NCBI GenBank assembly: GCA_027482985.1
Contig: JAIXVO010000727.1
Coordinates: forward strand, 1 to 7,856
DNA length: 7,856 nt
DNA from: Cyanobacteriota bacterium
GTDB taxonomy: Bacteria > Cyanobacteriota > Cyanobacteriia > Leptolyngbyales > Leptolyngbyaceae
Direction: 5' to 3'
A program made the translations under genes and the position numbers. Below are positions 1 to 5,345 of this stretch, piece by piece. The stretch's first letter is position 1. Each line of letters begins with the position of its first letter. The notes below the pieces were generated by a model. The model was not told the origin of the DNA, did no database searches, and saw only the letters and a program-made list of their open reading frames with translations.

Positions 1-1
1 C

Positions 2-262
2 GCTTCCCCAGTCGTTGCTCCCGGCAGTGCATTCACCCGCCCGTCGATGAATGGCGTGCAAGTGAACAGTGCCTTTGGCGGTTCCAAAGCCTTTGATTCC
101 GGTCGGTTGTATCGGGTTGAAGTGGCCGCGATCGCGGGTCCTGGTTATCCGAAAGTACGCCGCGTGAACAAAGCGGTGATCATTCCTTACGAGCAACTCT
201 CGGATCATATGCAACGGGTTCAACGTCAGGGCGGCAAAATTGCGAACATCACGCCATTGTAA
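2..262 (+). CDS. cpcC: Phycocyanin rod linker CpcC, C-terminal end (partial)
   Basis: The reading frame is open from the left edge and ends at TAA 260-262, so only the last 86 residues are present. They form a CpcD-like domain: RLYRVEV, then an IIPYEQLSDHMQRVQRQGGKI stretch and the ending ANITPL. In CpcC-type rod linkers (roughly 270-290 residues) this domain follows an N-terminal linker domain and sits inside the phycocyanin hexamer, stacking discs into rods. The Ser/Pro/Ala-rich start (SPVVAPGSAFTRPS) fits the spacer between the two domains. The gene lies directly before cpcD, as in known cpc operons. The family call is firm. The exact paralogue cannot be settled because the N-terminal domain lies outside the window; a phycoerythrocyanin linker (PecC) is the main alternative. 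Confidence 0.85.
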   Translation, partial: ASPVVAPGSAFTRPSMNGVQVNSAFGGSKAFDSGRLYRVEVAAIAGPGYPKVRRVNKAVIIPYEQLSDHMQRVQRQGGKIANITPL

Positions 263-266
263 CGAT

Positions 267-318
267 GTTAGACTCAACTCGACTCTATCCACTGGATTGA
301 GTTTGAGTTGAGTCTAAC
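267..318 (+). promoter_or_regulatory. 14-bp perfect stem-loop between cpcC and cpcD
   Basis: GTTAGACTCAACTC (267-280) is perfectly complementary to GAGTTGAGTCTAAC (305-318), leaving a 24-base loop. The structure begins 4 bases after the cpcC stop and ends 43 bases before the cpcD start. No T-run follows, so it is not a classical full terminator. I infer a processing, mRNA-stability or partial-termination hairpin that sets the linker ratio; such elements are known between cpc genes, but the role here is not shown. Confidence 0.6.
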
Positions 319-361
319 TACTATCCATTTTCTTCTCAGTTATTTGGAGCAAGCAGCGTCT

Positions 362-577
362 ATGTTGGGTAATCGATGCTTTCGGTATGAAGTCGTAGGT
401 CTGCGGCAAAATGACGAAACAGACCGGATGGGATTCCCGATTCGCTCTAGCGGGAGTGTCTTCATCACGGTGCCTTACAGCCGGATGAATGAAGAGATGC
501 AGCGCATTACGCGGATGGGTGGCAAAATTGTCAACATTTCTCCCGTCGATGTGACGACCGAAGCTGCCGCCAGTTAA
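362..577 (+). CDS. cpcD: Small rod-capping linker CpcD
   Basis: This 71-residue protein is almost entirely one CpcD domain: CFRYEVVGLRQ at 6-16, then GSVFITVPYSRMNEEMQRIT at about 30-49 and the GGKIVNISP ending. Length and motifs match CpcD, the linker that caps the core-distal end of phycocyanin rods and limits their length. I chose ATG 362 because GGAG at 346-349 lies 12 bases upstream and because CpcD proteins start close to the FRYEV motif. An in-frame TTG at 308 would add 18 atypical residues and overlap the hairpin arm at 305-318, so I reject it. The domain is clearly homologous to the end of the upstream CpcC (Y.RMNEEMQRI versus YEQLSDHMQRV). Confidence 0.93.
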   Translation: MLGNRCFRYEVVGLRQNDETDRMGFPIRSSGSVFITVPYSRMNEEMQRITRMGGKIVNISPVDVTTEAAAS

Positions 578-898
578 GCAGTGCGGTTTAAGTTCTCATC
601 ACCTGGAGGGGCGTGGCAATGGGCAAGCGAGTTCTGATTTGAGTTCAGAACCTTGTGCGCCAAGGTCGCGCCCTTGTTCAATTAGGTGATTTTAAGCAAG
701 TCTTTGTCGGGGCAGGTTTAGCAACAAAACCCTGTAAGCTCACCCGACATGGGACAAAACTTACCCGCTGCAGGGGGGTAAATTTGCCCTAGTGCCGCAT
801 TAAATTGCGATCGCGGCAGATTCGGTCGGGGCGAATGGTTACCATGCACCTTAACTTAAAGCAAAAAGTCTTGCTGGTAAAGCCATAGCTCCCGCATC

Positions 899-972
899 GA
901 TCCCCCTAAATCCCCCTTAAAAAGGGGGACTTTCAGCCATCTGGTTCCCCACTTTTTAAGGGGGGTTGGGGG
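899..972. repeat. Imperfect inverted repeat of the cyanobacterial CCCCCTAAATCCCCC type
   Basis: The 5' arm 902-927 (CCCCCTAAATCCCCCTTAAA and on to GGGG) pairs imperfectly with the 3' arm 947-972 (CCCCACTTTTTAAGGGGGG, then TTGGGGG). The 5' half also folds on itself: CCCCCTT 912-918, loop AAA, AAGGGGG 922-928. This pattern resembles a non-coding dispersed element seen in many intergenic regions of filamentous cyanobacteria, often mis-predicted as a short protein containing PLFKGDLGGS. That identity is from memory; what is visible directly is the base-pairing. Confidence 0.6.
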
Positions 973-1055
973 CGATCGAAACTGCAACCTTTTTATCACC
1001 GAAGTTTCAGCATCAGTTGCAACGCATAATTGCCATTCGCTCTGACAACACAAAT

Positions 1056-1083
1056 TTGATGTGCCGCGATCGCCGTTTAAAAT
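1056..1083 (+). promoter_or_regulatory. Candidate sigma70-type promoter for cpcE
   Basis: TTGATG (1056-1061, 4 of 6 to TTGACA) and TAAAAT (1078-1083, 5 of 6 to TATAAT) are separated by 16 bases. Transcription would start near 1090, about 50 bases before the cpcE ATG. The site lies after the dispersed repeat and could give the lyase genes their own expression. Pattern match only. Confidence 0.3.
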
Positions 1084-1140
1084 TAGGATCAGAACCTGCT
1101 TCCGGGCGGGATGAAAGTGCTATTTCAACCTGTGTGATTT

Positions 1141-1992
1141 ATGTCAGAAGCCAAATTTGAGGAAGCATCAGGCGTGTCCTTGAGTGGGATGCCGGCCACG
1201 GATGAGGTGGCTTTAACGCCAGAACAAGCGCTCGCCAATTTGCGGGGACCAGATTTAGGCGTAAGGTACTATGCGGCCTGGTGGTTGGGGCGATTTCAGG
1301 TCAATACCCCGGAAGTGATTGATGCCCTGCTGGAGAGTTTGGCGGATGAATCCGATCGCACTCTGGAAGGTGGTTATCCCCTCCGCCGCAATGCCGCACG
1401 CGCGTTGGGCAAATTGGGCGATCCGCGAGTGGTGCCAGGGTTGATGCGGTGTCTGGACTGCGAAGATTTTTATGTCCGGGAAGCGGCAGTGCAATCGCTG
1501 GGAGCGTTGGGCGATCGCAGTTGTGTGCCCGTCTTGATGAATTTCCTGGTGGGGGGACTGGAAGTGGCGCAACCGGCTCCTGGTAGCGTGCGCTTACCGC
1601 AGCCCTACAACGATATCGTGGAAGCTCTGGGCATGTTAGGCGCGACGGAAGCCATCCCGCTGATTGAACCATTTTTGAATCATCCCTTCGACCTGGTGCA
1701 ATATGCGGCGGCGCGGGCGATGTATGAACTGACGCAGAATCCGGTTTATGCAGAACGGTTGGTCAAAGCGCTGGGCGGGGATAAGCTGGCGTTGCGACGG
1801 TCAGCATTGGCGGATTTAGGCGCGATCGGGTATTTGCCAGCGGCAGAGGCGATCGCCCAAACCCTGGCGGAAAATAGTTTGAAACTGATTGCCTTAAAAG
1901 GGGTGTTGGAACGGGAAGTGCAAACTACCGAATTACCGCAATTATCGGCAGGGGCAATTCGCGTCATGACGCTGATGGATGAACTATTGTAA
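1141..1992 (+). CDS. cpcE: Phycocyanobilin lyase subunit CpcE (HEAT-repeat)
   Basis: CpcE is one half of the CpcE/CpcF lyase that attaches phycocyanobilin to the alpha subunit of phycocyanin (the Cys-84 site of CpcA) through a thioether bond. The 283 residues are made of Ala/Leu-rich HEAT-like (PBS-lyase) repeats with family hallmarks: RYYAAWWLGRF at 42-52, YPLRRNAARALGKLGD at 79-94, DFYVREAAVQSLGALGD at 109-125, then VQYAAARAMYEL at 186-197 and LRRSALADLGAIG at 218-230. The length is normal for CpcE. ATG 1141 is the only ATG placed before the conserved start; no good Shine-Dalgarno sequence is visible. The Thr/Pro-rich first 25 residues precede the first repeat. The cpcF partner follows 66 bases downstream. 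The related PecE is less likely because the neighbours are cpc linkers. Confidence 0.93.
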   Translation: MSEAKFEEASGVSLSGMPATDEVALTPEQALANLRGPDLGVRYYAAWWLGRFQVNTPEVIDALLESLADESDRTLEGGYPLRRNAARALGKLGDPRVVPGLMRCLDCEDFYVREAAVQSLGALGDRSCVPVLMNFLVGGLEVAQPAPGSVRLPQPYNDIVEALGMLGATEAIPLIEPFLNHPFDLVQYAAARAMYELTQNPVYAERLVKALGGDKLALRRSALADLGAIGYLPAAEAIAQTLAENSLKLIALKGVLEREVQTTELPQLSAGAIRVMTLMDELL

Positions 1993-2058
1993 GAGATAGC
2001 TGCTTTTTTCAAAGCGCACTCTTTTCAAGCTCTATTTTTAAATTCACCTTTTTTACTC

Positions 2059-2877
2059 ATGTCTGAAGCTCTTCCCTCGCTGATTCAGGCTGTAGACCAG
2101 GCCGAGTCGTCTGGTCATCTGATTCGGGCGGTGCGCCAACTCGCTGCCGCCCATCATGCCGATGCCATTCCGACCCTGATGGCTGTCCTCAGTTACAACA
2201 ATCCTGGTGCCGCGATCGCGGCAGTGGATGGGCTGGTGGCGTTGGGTGAACCTGCTGTCCCCGCCCTGTTAGAGCAACTGGATCAACATAATTACACGGC
2301 GCGTTCCTGGGCGATTCGCGCCTTAGCCGGGATTGGTGACCCCAGAGGCTTAGTGACGCTATTAGGGGCCGCCACGGCTGATTTTTCGCCGAGTGTGCGG
2401 CGGGCGGCGGCGCGTGGGCTAGGGGCGATGCAGTGGCAGTGGTTTCCCGCGAATTTGCTGGAAGTGGCGCAGGAAGAAGCTTTGGAAGCCCTGGTGTTTG
2501 TCGTACATCAGGATGAAGAATGGGTGGTGCGCTATGCGGCAGTCGTCGGCTTGCAATCTCTGGTGACAGGCGTGGCCGCCCCGCATCCCGACTGGCGATC
2601 GCAGATTGAAGCCCAACTGACTCAGGCGATCGCGCAGGAAGCAACATTGGCAGTCAAAGCACGAGCCTGGATGTCGTTACAACAGTTGCAGTCGCATCAG
2701 CCTGTTGCCATCGCCGCTCCCGCAGCTCCTTCCCCCCTGTCGGCGAACGATTGGCAAAATATTCTGGATAAATTGTACGAACGCAAAGAACAGGAACGCA
2801 GTGTGTTTGCGGAAGGCGATCCCCGGCGGTACAAAGATTTAGCGGTGGCGATCGCGCCGCCACCGGAATCGCATTAG
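2059..2877 (+). CDS. cpcF: Phycocyanobilin lyase subunit CpcF (HEAT-repeat), with C-terminal extension
   Basis: This is the partner of CpcE; the two form the heterodimer that loads phycocyanobilin onto the phycocyanin alpha subunit. HEAT-like repeats cover roughly residues 5-210, with the family segment NYTARSWAIRALAGIGDPRG at 78-97, then SVRRAAARGLGAM at 112-124 and EEWVVRYAAVVGLQSLV at 153-169. At 272 residues it is about 55 longer than the CpcF proteins I remember (around 200-220). The extra part is a Pro/Ala linker (217-228) followed by a charged block, ILDKLYERKEQERSVFAEGD and on to RRYKD, about 235-260. No clear ribosome binding site precedes ATG 2059; the 66-base gap from cpcE is T-rich. 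It lacks the features I associate with the isomerising lyase subunit PecF. The family call is strong; the role of the tail is unknown. Confidence 0.9.
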   Translation: MSEALPSLIQAVDQAESSGHLIRAVRQLAAAHHADAIPTLMAVLSYNNPGAAIAAVDGLVALGEPAVPALLEQLDQHNYTARSWAIRALAGIGDPRGLVTLLGAATADFSPSVRRAAARGLGAMQWQWFPANLLEVAQEEALEALVFVVHQDEEWVVRYAAVVGLQSLVTGVAAPHPDWRSQIEAQLTQAIAQEATLAVKARAWMSLQQLQSHQPVAIAAPAAPSPLSANDWQNILDKLYERKEQERSVFAEGDPRRYKDLAVAIAPPPESH

Positions 2878-2991
2878 CAGCGCCGAGCGGGTACCGTATG
2901 ATGAAAAAGAACGCTTCCGGCTGTCCGTCAAGATGGCAGGGGAACCGCGTTCATCGTTACTCTATAGTTGCTTGGAGCAGGATCTCAACCG

Positions 2992-3591
2992 ATGGATGTC
3001 ATGGAATTTTTTCAACTCAGTACGGGGCGCTGGCGATCGCAACGCACGACCCATCACCTCGCCTTTCGTCGCGCCGAGGCGGGAGAATCGGAGATCCGGG
3101 TGGAAGCGTTGCCTGCGGATCACCCCAAAGTGATCGAAATTTGCCAGATTCATGAGGTCGATCCGGCAACGGCGATCGGCGGTGCCTATGTTTCTTGGAA
3201 AGGCTCGATGGGCTGGGATAAGGAAGATGAAAACCACGAAGGCAATACGGTGTTTGCGCTGATTCCCGATGCGAGCCAACCGCGCCGGGGGACGCTGCTG
3301 CGGGAGCGAGGCTATGCCGAAATTGTGCCCGTCGCCGGACAATATCACATGGATGATGAAGATGCGCTGGTGCTGACGACGGAGTACGACACGATGAGTT
3401 CGGTGGAACGGTTCTGGTTCCCCAATCCCAGTTTGCGGATGCGGACGAGTACCGTGAAGCGGTTTGGCGGGTTCAGTACGGCCACCTTCTGCACCGAATT
3501 TCGGCTGGCGGATGGAGCGGAGAGTGAGGCTGAGGGCGATCGCGCCACGGCTCCCACCGCCACCTCCTACTTTTCGGTGTTCGGTTGGTAA
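2992..3591 (+). CDS. cpcS: S-type phycobiliprotein lyase, CpcS/CpeS family
   Basis: CpcS/CpeS lyases are lipocalin-like (calycin-fold) proteins that attach bilins to the Cys-82/84-type site of beta-phycocyanin and to allophycocyanin subunits. The 199 residues show the family N-terminus MEFFQLSTGRWRSQRTTHHL (residues 4-23), the VSWKGSMGWDKEDENHEG segment at 67-84, GYAEIVP at 107-113 and the strongly conserved SSVERFWFPNPSLRMRTSTV at 136-155, with RFGGFSTATFCTEFRL at 157-172. I chose ATG 2992 because GGAGCAGG (2974-2981) lies 10 bases upstream; an in-frame ATG at 3001 and a TTG at 2968 are weaker. It follows cpcF by 114 bases, so both lyase types are encoded together. The subfamily (CpcS, CpcU or CpcV) is not decided, so the symbol is a family label. 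The residues after about 172 are low-complexity and Ala/Glu/Thr-rich. Confidence 0.85.
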   Translation: MDVMEFFQLSTGRWRSQRTTHHLAFRRAEAGESEIRVEALPADHPKVIEICQIHEVDPATAIGGAYVSWKGSMGWDKEDENHEGNTVFALIPDASQPRRGTLLRERGYAEIVPVAGQYHMDDEDALVLTTEYDTMSSVERFWFPNPSLRMRTSTVKRFGGFSTATFCTEFRLADGAESEAEGDRATAPTATSYFSVFGW

Positions 3592-3597
3592 CGCTGC

Positions 3598-4191
3598 GTG
3601 TCTGCCTTGATTGCGACCCAAAGTGCCGATCCCTTGACGCGGGGATTGGATTACCTGTATGGTACCCGCTCTCTGGCTCTGGAACCGGAGATGATCAATC
3701 TGCTGGCGACTGACGAGCAGCGGGCGACCATTTGTATCTGGATTGGCACCCACATTGAAGCCGTGAATGCTCATCTGCAAGGGTGCCTCCAGGCTTGCCA
3801 TGCCTGTTTTCATCCCTGGGCACAACCTCCGCTGCAAATTGTGGCTGTGCCCCTCGCGCCGGCTTATGGACTGGCGGCTTGTTGTAATTTTCAAACTACC
3901 CCTTACACGCTCCTGGTGGATGTGGGGCGGGTGCTACCGCCGCATTGGGTGCGTCTCGTCGCCCATGAATATGCTCACGCCCAGGCTGGGTCGCCGGGAC
4001 ATCATGCTGAATTTATCCAAGCCCTGACCCATCTTTGCCTAGGTTTGAATTGGCCTGCTCCTCCCGCTGCTGAAGCCGCCCTGCGATCGCACCCGCCCTG
4101 CCTGCCGTCACCCGATCCGCTGGCGTTTTGGCGCGGAGAATACCCCGATTGGGCAGCAAGTGTTAAAAATTCCTACTTTCTCAGCAGCTAA
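3598..4191 (+). CDS. Unrecognised protein with HExxH metallopeptidase-like motif
   Basis: I do not recognise this 197-residue protein as a named gene. It contains HEYAH at 123-127 followed by GHHAEF at 134-139, an arrangement like HExxH zinc metallopeptidases of the SprT/WLM kind, where a downstream His provides the third zinc ligand before an E-F pair. A VDVGRVLPPHWVRLVAHEYA stretch (107-126) gives the expected strand-then-helix lead-in. Upstream are clustered cysteines C63, C67 and C70 with H68 (CLQACHAC), and a C95-C96 pair. No signal peptide or membrane segment is evident. The start is GTG 3598, six bases after the cpcS stop and in the same frame; the next in-frame ATG is at 3691 and would lose the first 31 residues. 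No Shine-Dalgarno sequence is visible, so translation may depend on reinitiation after cpcS. The position between lyase and linker genes suggests a phycobilisome-related role, possibly proteolysis or a non-catalytic metal-binding function. This is inference. Confidence 0.8.
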   Translation: MSALIATQSADPLTRGLDYLYGTRSLALEPEMINLLATDEQRATICIWIGTHIEAVNAHLQGCLQACHACFHPWAQPPLQIVAVPLAPAYGLAACCNFQTTPYTLLVDVGRVLPPHWVRLVAHEYAHAQAGSPGHHAEFIQALTHLCLGLNWPAPPAAEAALRSHPPCLPSPDPLAFWRGEYPDWAASVKNSYFLSS

Positions 4192-4236
4192 TAAGCGAAA
4201 GTACCTACTGAGGCGTATTCTTAAAGTTTAGATTCC

Positions 4237-4254
4237 AGCGATTAACGCTTTTTT
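4237..4254 (+). terminator. Weak candidate terminator after the HExxH gene
   Basis: AGCG (4237-4240) and CGCT (4246-4249) flank a 5-base loop, and six T residues follow at 4249-4254. The stem is only 4 bp, so termination would be partial at best. It lies 45 bases after the HExxH stop and just before the inverted repeat that precedes cpcL. Confidence 0.3.
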
Positions 4255-4357
4255 GATAACTCCTAATGACAGTGATTCAATCGGTGCTTGATTCGATTCC
4301 AGGCTGATTGATTGTTCGTTTCACCCAATTGAGAAACGTGACCAGTGGAGTTATCAA
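4253..4357 (+). promoter_or_regulatory. Possible three-way-junction leader before cpcL
   Basis: An 11-bp perfect inverted repeat, TTGATAACTCC (4253-4263) and GGAGTTATCAA (4347-4357), encloses two further stems. TCAATCGGT 4277-4285 pairs with 4303-4311 (9 pairs, two of them G-U), and CGTTTC 4317-4322 pairs with 4333-4338. Together they could form a closed three-helix RNA ending 78 bases before the cpcL start. It might be a cis-regulatory leader, or a small element with 11-bp terminal repeats; no target-site duplication is evident. The nesting of all three helices argues against chance but proves nothing. Confidence 0.4.
4329..4357 (+). promoter_or_regulatory. Candidate sigma70-type promoter for cpcL
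   Basis: TTGAGA (4329-4334, 5 of 6 to TTGACA) and TATCAA (4352-4357, 4 of 6 to TATAAT) are exactly 17 bases apart, predicting a start near 4364 and a leader of about 70 bases. It overlaps the right arm of the inverted repeat, so this promoter and the structured-leader reading compete unless transcription also enters from upstream. Confidence 0.3.
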
Positions 4358-4422
4358 TTGTAGTGAATGGTTGGCTTCTATGCAGTGAGATTTTTCATGC
4401 TTGACATCGTTTTTTGTAGATA

Positions 4423-4430
4423 GAGGTGAT
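4423..4430 (+). promoter_or_regulatory. Near-perfect ribosome binding site of cpcL
   Basis: GAGGTGAT lies 5 bases before ATG 4436 and is complementary to the 16S rRNA 3' end over 8 bases. It is the strongest Shine-Dalgarno sequence in the window and fixes the cpcL start. The lyase genes cpcE and cpcF show none of comparable quality. Confidence 0.7.
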
Positions 4431-4435
4431 TTAAG

Positions 4436-5200
4436 ATGCCACTTCCCTTATTAGAATATGCTCCTGCGTCGCAGAATCAGCGCGTCGTTGGGTTTGAAGT
4501 GCCGGGTGATGAGCAACCCAGAGTTTATACGACGGAGAACTTACTTTCTCCCAGCGAAATGGATGCGTTAATTACCGCCGCCTATCGTCAGATTTTTCAT
4601 GAGCAACAAATGTTGGCAAGTAACCGTCAAGTGGCCTTAGAGTCGCAATTGAAAACGGGACAAATCACCGTGAAGGAATTTATTCGTGGGCTGGCGACCT
4701 CCGATGCCTTTCGCCGCCTCAACTATGATGCCAATAATAATTACCGCTTTGTGGAACTGTGTGTGCCCCGCATTTTGGGGCGGCAGGTGTATGGCGATCG
4801 CGAAAAGATTGCCTGGTCGATTGTGTTAGCCACGCAAGGCTTGCATGGGTTTATTGATGAACTGATCAATAGTTCGGAATACCGCGATAATTTTGGCGAT
4901 GATACCGTCCCTTACCAACGGCGGCGGATTTTGCCCCAACAGGTGCAGGGCGAATTACCGTTTGAGCGGATGGCGCGGTATGGCACTGATTACCGGGATA
5001 AATTGCCGCATCTCAGTCAGGTGCGATGGACCTCTACCCAACGGGCGGAGGGGTTATTTGGTCAATTTGAACCGTTTGATTGGGAAACGTTCGTGCGTCG
5101 GGCCAACTGGTCGGTGGTCGGCGGCTTAGGCGTGGTGCTGTTTGTTTTGATCACCGTCGCTTTGGCAGTTTCGGCTAGTGCCAGCAGCCCAGTCGGTTAA
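4436..5200 (+). CDS. cpcL: Membrane-anchored rod linker CpcL (CpcG2-type)
   Basis: CpcL is a CpcG-like linker that organises core-less phycocyanin rods attached to the thylakoid membrane and serving mainly photosystem I. The 254 residues begin with the CpcG start PLPLLEYAPASQNQRV (2-17) and continue with the PBS-linker domain to about residue 180: ALITAAYRQIF at 44-54, LESQLKTGQITVKEFIRGLA at 68-87, YRFVELCVPRILGRQVY at 103-119, FIDELINSSEYRDNFG at 139-154 and VPYQRRR at 158-164. The soluble CpcG tail is replaced by an aromatic/charged neck (about 208-224) and a hydrophobic segment VVGGLGVVLFVLITVALAV at 227-245, which can span a membrane once. That ending is the diagnostic difference from CpcG. 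The start is fixed by GAGGTGAT. The close paralogue follows downstream, consistent with tandem duplication. Arg codons are often CGG, unlike the paralogue. Confidence 0.88.
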   Translation: MPLPLLEYAPASQNQRVVGFEVPGDEQPRVYTTENLLSPSEMDALITAAYRQIFHEQQMLASNRQVALESQLKTGQITVKEFIRGLATSDAFRRLNYDANNNYRFVELCVPRILGRQVYGDREKIAWSIVLATQGLHGFIDELINSSEYRDNFGDDTVPYQRRRILPQQVQGELPFERMARYGTDYRDKLPHLSQVRWTSTQRAEGLFGQFEPFDWETFVRRANWSVVGGLGVVLFVLITVALAVSASASSPVG

Positions 5201-5262
5201 GCGATCGCCCAGCAATCGCCGCTGTTCCCGGATTGTCGAGTCATAACTGCATCTCGATCACT

Positions 5263-5304
5263 CACCCGATCGCCCCCACTGAAGACAGCGGCGGCGATCG
5301 GGTG
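5263..5304 (+). terminator. 12-bp GC-rich hairpin after cpcL
   Basis: CACCCGATCGCC (5263-5274) is perfectly complementary to GGCGATCGGGTG (5293-5304), with an 18-base loop. No T-run follows, so it is more likely a 3'-end stabiliser or attenuator than a full intrinsic terminator. Loop bases 5286-5292 plus 5293 (CAGCGGCG) are also complementary to CGCCGCTG at 5217-5224, allowing an alternative fold or pseudoknot. Confidence 0.45.
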
Positions 5305-5345
5305 CCGTTGTATGTAAAGATAATGAGAATAAGGAAAGTGATGGC

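Larger units (their letters stand above)
578..1140. other. Gene-free stretch between cpcD and cpcE
   Basis: No convincing gene lies in these 563 bases. The left part holds several short stem-loops: GTTCTGA 631-637 with 645-651, ACCTTG 650-655 with 661-666, GGTTT 715-719 with 727-731, and GTAAG 734-738 with 760-764 around an inner CCC/GGG pair. These probably belong to the 3' untranslated part of the cpcC-cpcD transcript or to a leader. The right part holds a dispersed C-rich/G-rich repeat (899-972) and a candidate promoter for cpcE. HIP1 sites lie at 807-814 and 1066-1073. The length suggests that cpcE-cpcF is not simply a tight continuation of the linker operon. Confidence 0.6.

Noticed and set aside
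308..361. TTG start at 308 for cpcD
   Set aside because: It lies within the inverted-repeat arm and adds 18 residues not expected in CpcD; ATG 362 has GGAG upstream and gives the family length.
856..1053. A 65-codon - strand frame containing PLFKGDLGGS
   Set aside because: It is a translation of the dispersed CCCCCTAAATCCCCC-type repeat, a known source of false small proteins in cyanobacteria; no ribosome binding site or other support.
966..1160. A 64-codon + strand frame overlapping the cpcE start
   Set aside because: It begins inside the dispersed repeat and overlaps the cpcE start in another frame; no family resemblance.
2876..3133. An open frame between cpcF and cpcS reading PYDEKERFRLSVKMAGEPRS and on into cpcS in another frame
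   Set aside because: It looks superficially coding, but it overlaps the cpcS start out of frame, has no good start signal and no resemblance I recognise.
2962..3894. A 310-codon - strand frame opposite cpcS and the HExxH gene
   Set aside because: It is antisense to clearly recognised cpcS coding sequence and its composition (Arg/Gly/Pro/His-rich) is typical of a shadow frame in GC-rich DNA.
4401..4426. Perfect TTGACA at 4401-4406 as a -35 box for cpcL
   Set aside because: No acceptable -10 lies 16-18 bases downstream; that position is occupied by the ribosome binding site, and the start would fall at the ATG itself.
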